From Methylibium sp965279545 (GTDB taxonomy: Bacteria; Pseudomonadota; Gammaproteobacteria; Burkholderiales; Burkholderiaceae_C): a DNA stretch of 64,000 nt. A model generated the notes under the pieces. That model saw only the letters and a list, made by a program, of their open reading frames with translations, was not told where the DNA came from and made no database searches. This document shows positions 54,178 to 63,462 of this stretch, one piece after another (the first letter of the stretch is position 1; every line of letters starts with the position of its first letter). Position numbers and translations under genes: made by a program. Location: NCBI RefSeq assembly GCF_965279545.1, contig NZ_OZ257250.1:372001-436000 (forward strand), in the 5' to 3' direction.

Positions 54178-55485
54178 TCAGTCCTGCGCGGCGACCAGTG
54201 CGCTCAGGGCGGCCTCGACCTCGGCCGCGTCGACCCCCTCGCTGCGCTGCACCGGGGCGCCGGCCAGCGCAGCCGCCCCCTCGGTCTTCAGGCGCTTGAC
54301 CCAGCCGCCGGCCTCGCGGCCATCGGGCAGGCCAGCACTTTGCAGCAGGACCTTGCCGCCGACGGTCGTGAGCTTGAAGAAGAAGCGTCCGTCCTCGCGG
54401 TACTGCTTGAACTCCGGCAAGGATTCATTGAGGGTTCGAGGGGGCTTCTTCGGCTCGGGCCGACTCACCGCCACCATCGCCCGCAGGCCGACGGCCTGGC
54501 GCAGTTCGCGGATCAGCGGCGTGGCCACCGCGCGGGCCTTGCGCGCGCCCTCCTGCAGCACCGCCTCGATGGCTTCGGGGTGCGCCATCAGCTGCGCATA
54601 GCGCTCGCGCATCGGGCCGACGTGGGCCTCGACCAGCGTCACCAGGCGCTGCTTGGCCTCGCCCCAGCCCAGGCCGGCGCGCAGCTCGGCGCGGAAGGCG
54701 GTGCGGGCCTCGGGCGTCGCGAAGGCGTCGTGGATCGTCACGAGGTGGGCGCCGTCCGGGTCCTTCGGCTCGCCGGGCAGCCGTGAGTCGGTGACGATGC
54801 GGGCGATGGCCTCCTTCAGGCCCCTGGCGCCGCCCTCGAACAGCGGGATCGTGTTGTCGTAGCTCTTCGACATCTTGCGGCCGTCGAGCCCGGGCAGCGT
54901 CGCCACGTCCTCCTCGACCTCCGCCTGCGGCAGCACGAACAGCTCGCGCCCCTGGCCGTACAGGTGGTTGAAGCGCTGTGCCACGTCGCGCGCCATTTCG
55001 ATGTGCTGCACCTGGTCGCGGCCGACCGGCACGCGGTGGGCGTTGAACAGCAGGATGTCGGCCGCCATCAGGATGGGGTAGCAGTACAGGCCCATCGTGA
55101 TGCCGGCGTCGGTGTCCTCCGACGCCGCGGCATTGGCGTCGGTGGCTGCCTTGTAGGCATGCGCGCGGTTCATCTGGCCCTTGGCCGTGACGCAGGTCAG
55201 CAGCCAGGTGAGCTCGGTCGTCTCGGGGATGTCGCTCTGGCGATAGAAGGTGACGCGCTGCGTGTCCAGGCCGGCGGCTAGCCAGGTGGCGGCGATCTCG
55301 AGGCGGGAACGCTCGATGCGGTCGGGCTCGTCGCACTTGATCAGCGCGTGGTAGTCGGCCAGGAAGAAGAAGCTCTCGACGCCGGGCTCGCGGCTCGCGG
55401 CGATGGCCGGGCGGATGGCGCCGACGTAGTTGCCGAGGTGCGGTGTGCCGGTGGTCGTGATGCCGGTGAGGACGCGTTCGGTCAT
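54178..55485 (-). CDS. trpS: Tryptophanyl-tRNA synthetase with C-terminal extension
   Basis: This 435-residue enzyme has class I signatures: TGTPHLGNYVGA (HIGH-type) and GRKMSKSYDN (KMSKS), with the Trp-binding TDSRLPGEPKDPDG region. It charges tRNA-Trp. Typical bacterial TrpRS is about 330 residues. Here about 90 extra C-terminal residues (from PKKPPRTLNESLPEFKQYRE) form a small domain with FFFKLTTVGGKVLLQSAG. ATG 55485 gives MTERVLTGITTTGTPHLG. It is divergent from purN. Confidence 0.96.
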   Translation of the reverse strand: MTERVLTGITTTGTPHLGNYVGAIRPAIAASREPGVESFFFLADYHALIKCDEPDRIERSRLEIAATWLAAGLDTQRVTFYRQSDIPETTELTWLLTCVTAKGQMNRAHAYKAATDANAAASEDTDAGITMGLYCYPILMAADILLFNAHRVPVGRDQVQHIEMARDVAQRFNHLYGQGRELFVLPQAEVEEDVATLPGLDGRKMSKSYDNTIPLFEGGARGLKEAIARIVTDSRLPGEPKDPDGAHLVTIHDAFATPEARTAFRAELRAGLGWGEAKQRLVTLVEAHVGPMRERYAQLMAHPEAIEAVLQEGARKARAVATPLIRELRQAVGLRAMVAVSRPEPKKPPRTLNESLPEFKQYREDGRFFFKLTTVGGKVLLQSAGLPDGREAGGWVKRLKTEGAAALAGAPVQRSEGVDAAEVEAALSALVAAQD

Positions 55486-55585
55486 GGGGGAACTCGGGCT
55501 GGGGCCGGCGCTGGCGGCTGGAAGGGGGCGGGCAGGAGAAGAATTGTAGGTGGGGCCTCCGGAGCGGATCGCTACACTGCCGCCC

Positions 55586-56212
55586 GTGAAACGCATCGTC
55601 ATCCTCATCTCCGGCCGCGGCTCCAACATGGAGGCCCTCGTCGAGGCCTGCGCCCGCGAGGCCTGGTCGGCCCGGGTGGCTGCCGTGATCAGCAACCGCG
55701 CGGACGCCGCCGGCCTGGCCTATGCGGCGGCGCGCGGCATCGCGACCGCGGTGGTCGAGCACCGCGCGTACGCCGATCGCGAGGGTTTCGACGCGGCGCT
55801 GGCGCAGGCCATCGACGCGCACGGGGCCGACCTGGTGGTGCTGGCCGGCTTCATGCGCATCCTGACGCCGGGTTTCGTGCAGCGCTATGCCGGGCGGCTG
55901 CTCAACATCCACCCCTCGCTGTTGCCGGCCTTTCCGGGCCTGCACACCCACCGCCGCGCGATCGAGGCCGGCTGCAAACTGGCCGGCGCCACGGTGCACT
56001 ATGTGACGGCGGCACTCGACCACGGGCCCATCGTCGCGCAGGCGGTGGTCCCGGTGCTGTCCGGCGACACCGAGCACACGCTCGCTGCGCGCGTGCTCGC
56101 CAGCGAGCACCGGCTCTACCCGATGGCCGTGCGCTGGGCCGTCGATGACGCGCTGCTCACCGCCGACGGCGTGGTGCGCCAGCGCGACGGTGCGCCGCAA
56201 CTGCTGCTTTGA
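55586..56212 (+). CDS. purN: Phosphoribosylglycinamide formyltransferase
   Basis: This 208-residue enzyme starts at GTG 55586 (KRIVILISGRGSNMEALVEA) and has the GART signature: Asn-His-Asp site NIHPSLLPAFPGLHTH and VHYVTAALDHGPIVAQ. It transfers formyl from 10-formyl-THF to GAR in purine synthesis. A -10-like TACACT lies just upstream. Confidence 0.96.
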   Translation: MKRIVILISGRGSNMEALVEACAREAWSARVAAVISNRADAAGLAYAAARGIATAVVEHRAYADREGFDAALAQAIDAHGADLVVLAGFMRILTPGFVQRYAGRLLNIHPSLLPAFPGLHTHRRAIEAGCKLAGATVHYVTAALDHGPIVAQAVVPVLSGDTEHTLAARVLASEHRLYPMAVRWAVDDALLTADGVVRQRDGAPQLLL

Positions 56213-56271
56213 CCGGCGCACCCGGCTAGCCCGCCGGCCGGAGGGTCTCGGCCGGCGTGGGGCGGCCCGCG

Positions 56272-56706
56272 TCAGCGCACCACCAGCACCGGGATCGCGG
56301 TGTGCGTCAGCAGCTTCTGCGTCTCGCTGCCGAGCAGCAGCGCACTCATGCCGCGGCGGCCGTGCGAAGCCATCACGATCAGGTCGCAGCCGTGCTGGCC
56401 GGCATGTTCGATGATCGCTTCGTAAGGGTGCACGGCCTCCAGCGTGTAGGTCTCGCAGTCCAGGCCGGCGGCCTTGCAGGCCGCAGCCACCTGCTGGACC
56501 CGCCGCTGGGCGATCTGTTCCTGCGCATCGAAATACTCCTGCGGCGCGATCGGCTGGATTTCGCTGATCGCGCTGTAGGGGAAGGGCTCCTTGACGCTCA
56601 GCGCCTCGACCTTCGAGCCCAGCGCCTTTGCCAGCGAGACGGCGGTCGCGATGGCCTTGGCAGTGACGTCGCTGCCGTCGGTGGGAACCAGGATGCGTTG
56701 GTACAT
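56272..56706 (-). CDS. Universal stress protein
   Basis: This 144-residue UspA-fold protein starts MYQRILVPTDGSDVTAKAIA and has the ATP motif MASHGRRGMSALLLGS. It likely helps survival under stress. The longer frame to 56769 has no ribosome site. Confidence 0.94.
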   Translation of the reverse strand: MYQRILVPTDGSDVTAKAIATAVSLAKALGSKVEALSVKEPFPYSAISEIQPIAPQEYFDAQEQIAQRRVQQVAAACKAAGLDCETYTLEAVHPYEAIIEHAGQHGCDLIVMASHGRRGMSALLLGSETQKLLTHTAIPVLVVR

Positions 56707-56836
56707 GGCGGACTCCAAGGCGAGCGGTGTGGGGGGCTCGGGAGTGCATCTTGCGCCACCGGGCTGCACCGCATATTGCCGAGGATCAAGTGCCGCGTCG
56801 AGCCCGCGGGGGCCGAGGGGGCCGCTGGCCTGTTGA

Positions 56837-57709
56837 TCAGCCGCGCGCCACCGGCCGCGCCGGGTCGGCGCACCACTCGCTCCAGGAGCCCGGGTAGAGC
56901 GCCGAGCCGCCCAGGCCTGCCGCTTCCATCGCCAGCAGGTTGTGGCAGGCGGTGACGCCGGAGCCGCACTGGTGCACCACCTCGGCCGGGGGCCGGCCGG
57001 CGAGCAGCGGTGCGAAGGCGGCGCGCAGCGCCTCGGGAGCCAGGAAACGGCCCTGGGCGTCGAGGTTGTCCTTGAACGGCCGGTTCAGTGCGCCGGGAAT
57101 GTGCCCGGCCACCGGATCGAGCGGCTCCACATCGCCGCGGAAGCGCTCCGCCGCCCGCGCGTCGATCAGGCGCACACGGCCGAGCGCGGCCTGCAGCGCG
57201 GCGGCGTCCAGGGTCGGGGTCAGCGCTGCGCCCAGCACGTAAGGCGCCGCCGCCGAGGGGGTGGGCATGGCGGCGTCGAGCGCACCGCCACCGGCGAGCC
57301 AGGCCGGCACGCCGCCATCGAGGACGGCGACCTCGCGGTGCCCGAGCCAGCGCAGCATCCACCATGCGCGGGCCGCGAACATGCCGCCCTGCCGGTCGCA
57401 CACGACGATCGGGGACGCCGCACCGATGCCGAGGCGCGACAGCGTCGCGGCGAAGGCCTCGCGCGTGGGCAGCGGATGGCGGCCGCGAAAGCGCCCGTCG
57501 GCAGCGGGGGCGTGGTCGGCCAGATCGCGATCGAGGTGCAGGTAGTGCGCGCCGGGCAGATGACCCTCGCGGTAGCTGCGTTCGCCGGCCGCGGGATCGG
57601 CCAGGTCGAACGAGGTGTCGATCACGACGGTCGGTGCGCCGGCGGCGAGCCGCTCACGCAGGGCCGCCGCCTCGATCAGCGGCAAGGGCAGGGCAAGGAC
57701 ATCGGTCAT
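56837..57709 (-). CDS. sseA: Sulfurtransferase (3-mercaptopyruvate / thiosulfate type)
   Basis: This 290-residue protein has two rhodanese domains. The second carries the active loop with Cys248 in QCGSGVTACHN, the CGSGV form of mercaptopyruvate sulfurtransferases; the first domain has an inactive VVCDRQGGMFAAR loop. It moves sulfur from mercaptopyruvate to thiophilic acceptors. A longer frame to 58111 overlaps the next gene. Confidence 0.93.
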   Translation of the reverse strand: MTDVLALPLPLIEAAALRERLAAGAPTVVIDTSFDLADPAAGERSYREGHLPGAHYLHLDRDLADHAPAADGRFRGRHPLPTREAFAATLSRLGIGAASPIVVCDRQGGMFAARAWWMLRWLGHREVAVLDGGVPAWLAGGGALDAAMPTPSAAAPYVLGAALTPTLDAAALQAALGRVRLIDARAAERFRGDVEPLDPVAGHIPGALNRPFKDNLDAQGRFLAPEALRAAFAPLLAGRPPAEVVHQCGSGVTACHNLLAMEAAGLGGSALYPGSWSEWCADPARPVARG

Positions 57710-57824
57710 CACAGTTCTCCTGATTCGCAGTCTGAGGCCGCGCGGCCGCCGCGGCTCCGGCCCCGCCGGGCCGCCAGCGTGCCTTGCAGGCCGCGCCGAG
57801 CCAGTGGCTCGGCCGCTCGCCAGG

Positions 57825-57851
57825 CACACAACCTCCACTGGAGCTTGTGTG
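57825..57851. other. Hairpin in the 193-bp spacer before sseA
   Basis: CACACAA (57825-57831) pairs with TTGTGTG (57845-57851) and inner CTCC with GGAG. The spacer 57710-57902 is rich in GC palindromes and looks like an intergenic REP-type element rather than coding DNA. Confidence 0.4.
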
Positions 57852-57902
57852 TCCGGGCTTGCCCCCCTGGAGGGGGAGCGTCGAAGGCGCAATGGGGGTG
57901 GT

Positions 57903-58799
57903 TCAAGTCTCCAGTGTGGATTGGACGGCGTCGCGCGGCGCGGCGTGGTTGCGCAGCCGTGTCGCGGCGATGCCGGCAGCGACCACCAGCAGCATGCCGG
58001 CCAGTGCCATCGGCGTGACCGGGTCGTCGAACAGCAGCGCTCCGAAGGCGAAAGAGTAGACGATGCCGAGGTATTGCAGGCTGGCGTTGACCAGCGTTCG
58101 CCCGGTCGCATAGGCGCGCGTCATCAGCAACTGGGCGGCGGTGGCGAACAGCCCGACGGCCAGCAGCATCGCCGCCGCGAACGCATCGGTGTGGGCGTGG
58201 AAGCCGCCGCAGGCCAGCGCGGTCAGCAGCCCGGCCGCCATGCCCCCGACCGAAAAGTAGAACACCACGCGCGGCTCCGGCTCGCCGGCGCGGCCCAGCG
58301 CGGTGACCTGCAGGTAGGCCATTGCCGACAGCAGCCCCGACAGCAGGCCCATCAGGCCGTGCCAGAGCTGGTCGCGCTCGATCGTCGGCCGCAGGATCAG
58401 TGCGACGCCGACGAAGCCGACCAGCACCGTCGCGATCAGGCGGCCGTCGGTGCGCGCGCGCCCGAGCATGATCGCGCCGCCGATCAGGAACAGCGCCATC
58501 CACACCGAGGACATGTAGTTGAGCGTCATCGCCGTCGCGAGGGGCAGGCCGCCGATCGCGTAGAACCACAGGCTCAGCGCCGCCACGCCGCTGGCGCTGC
58601 GCCAGAAGTGCATCGCCGGCACCGGCGTGCGCACGCTGGCGCCGCGCCAGCGCAGCAGGGCCGCCATCGACAGCGCGCCGACCAGGCCGCGGTAGAACAC
58701 GATCTCGCCGGTGGCGTAGTGCGCCGACGCGTACTTGACGCACACACTCATCGCCGCGAACAGCAGCGTGGCGAGCATCATCAGCAAAGACGCGGGCAT
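57903..58799 (-). CDS. EamA/DMT-family transporter
   Basis: This 298-residue protein has ten hydrophobic helices in two EamA halves (first: MLATLLFAAMSVCVKYASAH; second: LLSGLLSAMAYLQVTALG). It is a drug/metabolite permease, function unknown. It ends 193 bp before sseA. Confidence 0.93.
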   Translation of the reverse strand: MPASLLMMLATLLFAAMSVCVKYASAHYATGEIVFYRGLVGALSMAALLRWRGASVRTPVPAMHFWRSASGVAALSLWFYAIGGLPLATAMTLNYMSSVWMALFLIGGAIMLGRARTDGRLIATVLVGFVGVALILRPTIERDQLWHGLMGLLSGLLSAMAYLQVTALGRAGEPEPRVVFYFSVGGMAAGLLTALACGGFHAHTDAFAAAMLLAVGLFATAAQLLMTRAYATGRTLVNASLQYLGIVYSFAFGALLFDDPVTPMALAGMLLVVAAGIAATRLRNHAAPRDAVQSTLET

Positions 58800-58859
58800 C
58801 GTTCGAGGGCGAGAGGCGTGAGGAGCCGCCCGTCGGGCGGCCTCGCAGCGGCTTGCCGT

Positions 58860-60029
58860 TCAGCGCGGCAGCGCGCCGCGCCGCCGGTACCACTCGTGGA
58901 AGTGCTGCATGCCGTCTTCCATCGGGCTCTGGTAGGGGCCGAACTCGTCGTCGCCGCGCCGCCACAGCGCCTCGCGGCCCGCGTCCATGCGCAGCGCGAT
59001 CTCGTCGTCCTCGACACAGGTCTCCATGTAGGCCGCCTGCTGGGCTTCGACGAATTCGCGCTCGAACGAGGCGATCTCTTCCGGGTAGAAGAACTCGACC
59101 ACGTTGAGCGTCCTGCGCGGCCCCTGCGGGTACAGGGTCGAGACGACCAGAACGTGCGGGTACCACTCCAGCATCACGGTCGGGTGGTAGGTCAGCCAGA
59201 TCGCGCCGTGCTTCGGCGGCAGGCTGTCGTGCGCGTCGCGGCGGTAGTTCAGCAGCGCCTCGTGCCAGCGGCGGTAGACGTCGGAGCCGGGCTTGCCGAG
59301 CGCCTCGCCGGCGTGCCTGGCGACGCCCACGGTCTGCAGCGAGTGCTCGGGGCCCATCTGCCAGCGCAGATCGTCGCAGGTGACGAAATTGCCCAGGCCC
59401 GGATGGAAGGGGCCGACGTGGTAGTCCTCGAGGTAGACCTCGATGAAGGTCTTCCAGTTGTAGTCGCATTCGTGCAGGTACACGCGGTCGAACACGTAGC
59501 CGGAGAAGTCGAACTCCGGCGGCAGCGTGAGGCCTGCCAGGTCGGCGTGGACATCGCGACGGGTGTGCTGGCGGCTGTTCGCGTCGGGCGGCGCTCCGGC
59601 TTCGAACAGCAGGCCGTTCCACTGCTGCACCGGGTAGTTGTTCAGGTGCAGGCAAGGGTCGTCGGGGAAGTGGGGGGCGCCGACCAGCTGGCCCGACAGG
59701 TCGTAGGTCCAGCGGTGCAGCGGGCAGACGATGTGGTTCTTCGTGTTGCCGCGTCCGCGCAGCATCACCGCCTGGCGGTGCCGGCAGACGTTCGAGACCA
59801 GCTCGATGCCCCGGGGGGTGCGCACCAGCGCTCGCCCTTCGCCCTCCTGCGGCAGCGCATGGTGGTCGCCGACCTCGGGCACCGCGAGCGCATGCCCGAG
59901 GTAACGCGGACCAGGTCGGATGATGAGCTCCTCCTCGCGTCGGTACAGATCCTCGTCGAAATAGCTCGACACGGGCAGCTGCGCGCGGCTGCGCCCGAGG
60001 ACGTCAAGGGTGATGCTCAAGTCGGACAT
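58860..60029 (-). CDS. Rieske aromatic-ring/betaine oxygenase alpha subunit (GbcA-like)
   Basis: This 389-residue protein has Rieske ligands Cys82, His84, Cys102 and His105 (VCRHRQAVML...VCPLHRWTYD) and the mononuclear-iron segment NWKTFIEVYLEDYHVGPFHPGL. It belongs to the alpha-subunit branch (RHO with SRPBCC), not the VanA branch; closest in pattern to glycine-betaine demethylase or carnitine oxygenases. It is unlinked to the island oxygenases and appears to be a core gene. No reductase is adjacent. Confidence 0.9.
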   Translation of the reverse strand: MSDLSITLDVLGRSRAQLPVSSYFDEDLYRREEELIIRPGPRYLGHALAVPEVGDHHALPQEGEGRALVRTPRGIELVSNVCRHRQAVMLRGRGNTKNHIVCPLHRWTYDLSGQLVGAPHFPDDPCLHLNNYPVQQWNGLLFEAGAPPDANSRQHTRRDVHADLAGLTLPPEFDFSGYVFDRVYLHECDYNWKTFIEVYLEDYHVGPFHPGLGNFVTCDDLRWQMGPEHSLQTVGVARHAGEALGKPGSDVYRRWHEALLNYRRDAHDSLPPKHGAIWLTYHPTVMLEWYPHVLVVSTLYPQGPRRTLNVVEFFYPEEIASFEREFVEAQQAAYMETCVEDDEIALRMDAGREALWRRGDDEFGPYQSPMEDGMQHFHEWYRRRGALPR

Positions 60030-60283
60030 GATCCGAAGGGTCTCCGATATCCGGTGCCGGCCGTCGGTGACGGCGAGGGCGCCACGCCGTCACGGCGACG
60101 GCAGGGGCACCTGCATGCTGCAGGGGGGAACCGCGGATTCTATCGGTCCGTCCTCCGAGCGCCGGGTCCCGCACCGGTCGACGGCAGCAATCCCTAAGGG
60201 CTTTTGCGGTGTCGCACAAATGCTCACGCTCCCCGGCATCGCTTGACGCCCGGCTGACTACAATTGGGTTTTGACGCGATCTC
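60030..60283. promoter_or_regulatory. Divergent intergenic region, xseB promoter
   Basis: It holds a TACAAT -10-like box at 60259-60264, 20 bp before the xseB ATG, and a TTGACG (60243-60248) too close to be its -35. No other gene is visible. Confidence 0.35.
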
Positions 60284-60541
60284 ATGGCCAAGCAAGCACC
60301 CGCCAGCGGGCCCAGCCCTTCGATTCCTGCCGCCGAACCCGCCAGCTACGAAGCGGCGCTGGCGGAGCTTGAACAACTGGTCGCGGCGATGGAAGCGGGC
60401 CAGTTGCCGCTCGACCGCCTGCTCGACAGCTACCGCCGCGGCGCGGCGCTGCTGACCTATTGCCGCGGTCGGCTCGAAGCCGTCGAGCAGCAGGTGCAGG
60501 TGCTCGAGGCCGGTGAGCTCAAGCCGTGGGCAGCGGCATGA
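60284..60541 (+). CDS. xseB: Exodeoxyribonuclease VII small subunit
   Basis: This 85-residue protein has the XseB pattern SYEAALAELEQLVAAMEAGQ then LPLDRLLDSYRRGAALLTYC. It partners XseA in degrading single-stranded DNA. Its stop overlaps the ispA start (ATGA). Confidence 0.95.
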   Translation: MAKQAPASGPSPSIPAAEPASYEAALAELEQLVAAMEAGQLPLDRLLDSYRRGAALLTYCRGRLEAVEQQVQVLEAGELKPWAAA

Positions 60542-61431
60542 AACGCGATGAATTCGACAACTGGTCGCGCGAGCGGCTCGCAGCGGTCGAGTCGGCCTTG
60601 GAGCGCTGGGTGCCGGCGCTCGCACCGGCAGGCCTGGGCGATGCGATGCGCTACGGCGTGCTCGACGGCGGCAAGCGCCTGCGCCCGCTGCTGGTGCTGT
60701 CGGCTGCCGAGGCCGTGGGCGCGACCGGCAGCGAGGCCGCGCTGCGTGCGGCCTGCGCGGTCGAACTGATCCACGCTTATTCGCTGATCCACGATGACAT
60801 GCCCTGCATGGATGACGACGTGCTGCGGCGGGGCAAGCCGACGGTGCATGTGCAGTTCGGCCAGGCGCGGGCCATGCTGGCGGGCGACGCGATGCAGGCG
60901 CTGGCCTTCGAGGTGCTGACGCCCGAGGACGAGAGCGTGCCGCTGGCGCTGCAGGCCCGTCTGTGCGGCTTGCTGGCCCGCGCGGCCGGCCAGGACGGCA
61001 TGGCCGGCGGGCAGGCGATCGACCTCGCCAGCGTCGGGCGGCCGCTCGACGAACAGGCGCTGTGCGACATGCACCGCCGCAAGACCGGTGCGCTGCTGCA
61101 GGCCAGTGTCATGATGGGCGCGGCCTGCGGCGAGGCGAGCGGACCGGCGAAACAGGCGCTCGCCGAGTACGGCGCGGCGCTCGGGCTGGCCTTCCAGGTC
61201 GTCGACGACATCCTCGACGTGACCCAGGCGTCCTACACGCTCGGCAAGACCGCGGGCAAGGATGCCGACCAGAACAAGCCCACCTACGTCACCGTGCTCG
61301 GGCTGGGCGCTGCGCAACGCCGCGCCGAGGCGCTGCGCGCGCAGGCGCAGGCCGCGCTGGCCCGCAGCGGCCTGCCCAACGCGGCCTGGCTGAGCGTTCT
61401 CGCCGACAAGGTGGTCGAGCGCGATTGTTGA
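60538..61431 (+). CDS. ispA: Farnesyl diphosphate synthase (polyprenyl synthase)
   Basis: This 297-residue enzyme has the first Asp-rich motif LIHDDMPCMDDD (86-94) and the second VVDDILD, plus GGKRLRPLL. It condenses IPP with DMAPP/GPP. ATG 60538 (overlapping xseB) is preferred to GTG 60526. The gene order xseB-ispA-dxs is typical of beta/gammaproteobacteria. Confidence 0.96.
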   Translation: MKRDEFDNWSRERLAAVESALERWVPALAPAGLGDAMRYGVLDGGKRLRPLLVLSAAEAVGATGSEAALRAACAVELIHAYSLIHDDMPCMDDDVLRRGKPTVHVQFGQARAMLAGDAMQALAFEVLTPEDESVPLALQARLCGLLARAAGQDGMAGGQAIDLASVGRPLDEQALCDMHRRKTGALLQASVMMGAACGEASGPAKQALAEYGAALGLAFQVVDDILDVTQASYTLGKTAGKDADQNKPTYVTVLGLGAAQRRAEALRAQAQAALARSGLPNAAWLSVLADKVVERDC

Positions 61432-61438
61432 ATTGCCC

Positions 61439-63334
61439 ATGAAGTCCTATCCCCTGCTGTCCACCATCGACCAACCGGCCGACCTGCGCGGCCTGTCGCG
61501 CTCCGAGCTCAAGCAGCTGGCACAGGAGCTGCGCGACCATGTGCTGACGAGCGTGTCGCAAACGGGCGGGCACCTGTCGAGCAACCTCGGCACGGTCGAG
61601 CTGACGGTCGCGCTGCACCACGTGTTCAACACGCCGCAGGACCGCCTGGTGTGGGACGTGGGCCACCAGACCTATCCGCACAAGATACTCACCGGCCGGC
61701 GCGACCGCATGGCCGGCCTGCGCCAGCTCGGCGGCATCAGCGGTTTCCCGCGGCGCGACGAGAGCGAGTACGACACCTTCGGCACGGCGCACTCGTCGAC
61801 CTCGATCTCCGCCGCGCTCGGCATGGCGCTGGCCGCCAAGCTCAAGGGCGAGGACCGTCGCTCGGTCGCGATCATCGGCGACGGCGCGATGACCGCCGGC
61901 ATGGCCTTCGAGGCGCTCAACAACGCCGGCGTGTCCGGTGCCAACATGCTGGTGGTGCTGAACGACAACGACATGTCGATCTCGCCGCCGGTCGGGGCGC
62001 TGAACCGATACTTCGCGCGCCTGATGTCCGGCCGCTTCTACAGCGCCGCCCGTCAAGGCGCGAAGAACGTGCTGAAGAACGCACCGCCGCTGCTCGAGCT
62101 GGCGCGCCGCTTCGAAGAGCATGCCAAGGGCATGATCGTGCCCAGCACGATCTTCGAGGAGTTCGGTTTCACCTATGTCGGCCCGATCGACGGCCACGAC
62201 CTCGACTCGCTGATTCCCACGCTCGAGAACCTGCGCGACCGCAAGGGGCCGCAGTTCCTGCACGTGGTCACGAAGAAGGGCTATGGCTACAAGCTGGCCG
62301 AGGCCGATCCGGTGGCCTACCACGGTCCGGGCAAGTTCAATCCTGCCGAGGGCCTGAAGAAGGCCGTGCCCGGCAAACCCACCTTCACCCAGGTGTTCGG
62401 CCAGTGGCTGTGCGACATGGCGGCGAAGGACGAGCGCCTGATCGGCATCACGCCGGCTATGCGCGAGGGCTCCGGGCTGGTGGAGTTCGAGCAGCGCTTC
62501 CCGGGCCGCTATTTCGACGTCGGCATCGCCGAGCAGCATGCGGTGACCTTCGCCGCCGGCCTCGCCTGCGAGGGCCTGAAGCCGGTCGTGGCGATCTACT
62601 CGACCTTCCTGCAGCGCGGCTACGACCAGCTGATCCACGACGTGGCGATCCAGAACCTGCCGGTGGTGTTCGCGCTCGACCGCGCCGGCATCGTCGGTGC
62701 CGACGGTGCGACGCATGCCGGCGCCTACGACATCGCCTACATCCGCTGCATTCCCAACCTGAGCCTGATCGCACCGGCCGACGAGAACGAGTGCCGCCAG
62801 GCGCTGACCAGCGCCTTCGAGCAGAACCACCCGGTGGCCGTGCGCTATCCGCGAGGCGCCGGCGTCGGCGCGGCGGTCCAGCCCGAGCTGAAGGCGCTGC
62901 CCTGGGGCCGGGGCGAGCTGCGGCGCGAAGCGCGTGGCAGCGGCCGGCGCATCGCGATCCTGGCTTTCGGCACGCTGCTGCACCCGGCGCTGGCGGCGGC
63001 CGAGAAGCTCGACGCGACGGTGGCCAACATGCGGTTCATCAAGCCGCTGGACACCGAACTGCTGCTGAGGCTGGCGCGCAGCCACGAGGCGCTGGTCACG
63101 GTCGAAGAGGGCTGCCTGCAGGGCGGTGCCGGCAGCGCGGTGCTCGAAACCCTGCAGGCCGCCGGCGTGAACGTGCCGGTGCTCACGCTGGGCCTGCCGG
63201 ACGAGTTCGTCGAGCATGGCGACCCGGCCAAGCTGCTGGCCGGGCTGGGCCTGGACGCCACCGGCATCGAGCAGAGCATCCTGAAGCGTTTCGGCGCGAA
63301 ACTCGAACTGGTGAGGCCGGCGATCAACGGCTGA
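61439..63334 (+). CDS. dxs: 1-deoxy-D-xylulose-5-phosphate synthase
   Basis: This 631-residue enzyme has TPP-binding motif GDGAMTAGMAFEALNNAG and transketolase-like DVGIAEQHAVTFAAGLA, starting MKSYPLLSTIDQPADLRGLS. It makes DXP, first step of the MEP isoprenoid pathway. ATG 61439 is chosen over a TTG 6 bp upstream. A hairpin lies downstream at 63354-63374. Confidence 0.97.
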   Translation: MKSYPLLSTIDQPADLRGLSRSELKQLAQELRDHVLTSVSQTGGHLSSNLGTVELTVALHHVFNTPQDRLVWDVGHQTYPHKILTGRRDRMAGLRQLGGISGFPRRDESEYDTFGTAHSSTSISAALGMALAAKLKGEDRRSVAIIGDGAMTAGMAFEALNNAGVSGANMLVVLNDNDMSISPPVGALNRYFARLMSGRFYSAARQGAKNVLKNAPPLLELARRFEEHAKGMIVPSTIFEEFGFTYVGPIDGHDLDSLIPTLENLRDRKGPQFLHVVTKKGYGYKLAEADPVAYHGPGKFNPAEGLKKAVPGKPTFTQVFGQWLCDMAAKDERLIGITPAMREGSGLVEFEQRFPGRYFDVGIAEQHAVTFAAGLACEGLKPVVAIYSTFLQRGYDQLIHDVAIQNLPVVFALDRAGIVGADGATHAGAYDIAYIRCIPNLSLIAPADENECRQALTSAFEQNHPVAVRYPRGAGVGAAVQPELKALPWGRGELRREARGSGRRIAILAFGTLLHPALAAAEKLDATVANMRFIKPLDTELLLRLARSHEALVTVEEGCLQGGAGSAVLETLQAAGVNVPVLTLGLPDEFVEHGDPAKLLAGLGLDATGIEQSILKRFGAKLELVRPAING

Positions 63335-63353
63335 CGGTTGTTGCCGCGACGAA

Positions 63354-63374
63354 GGCGACAAGGCCCTTGTCGCC
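63354..63374 (+). terminator. Hairpin after dxs
   Basis: The arms GGCGACAAG (63354-63362) and CTTGTCGCC (63366-63374) form a perfect 9-bp stem with a 3-base loop. No T tract follows; possibly a Rho-type or weak terminator. Confidence 0.5.
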
Positions 63375-63462
63375 CCCGGGAACGGCGCCGTCTGATACAA
63401 ACTGTCATGCTTGCGAACGAATTCAACGCCGAAGACCGCTGCAAACGGCCGGCGCGACGCCC

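Noticed and set aside
54425..56749. 774-codon minus-strand frame over trpS, purN and uspA
   Set aside because: It runs through real genes in other frames and has no domain.
57615..60197. 860-codon plus-strand frame opposite sseA, DMT and Rieske genes
   Set aside because: It is a shadow ORF, low complexity (RRQH-rich), overlapping three well-supported minus-strand genes.
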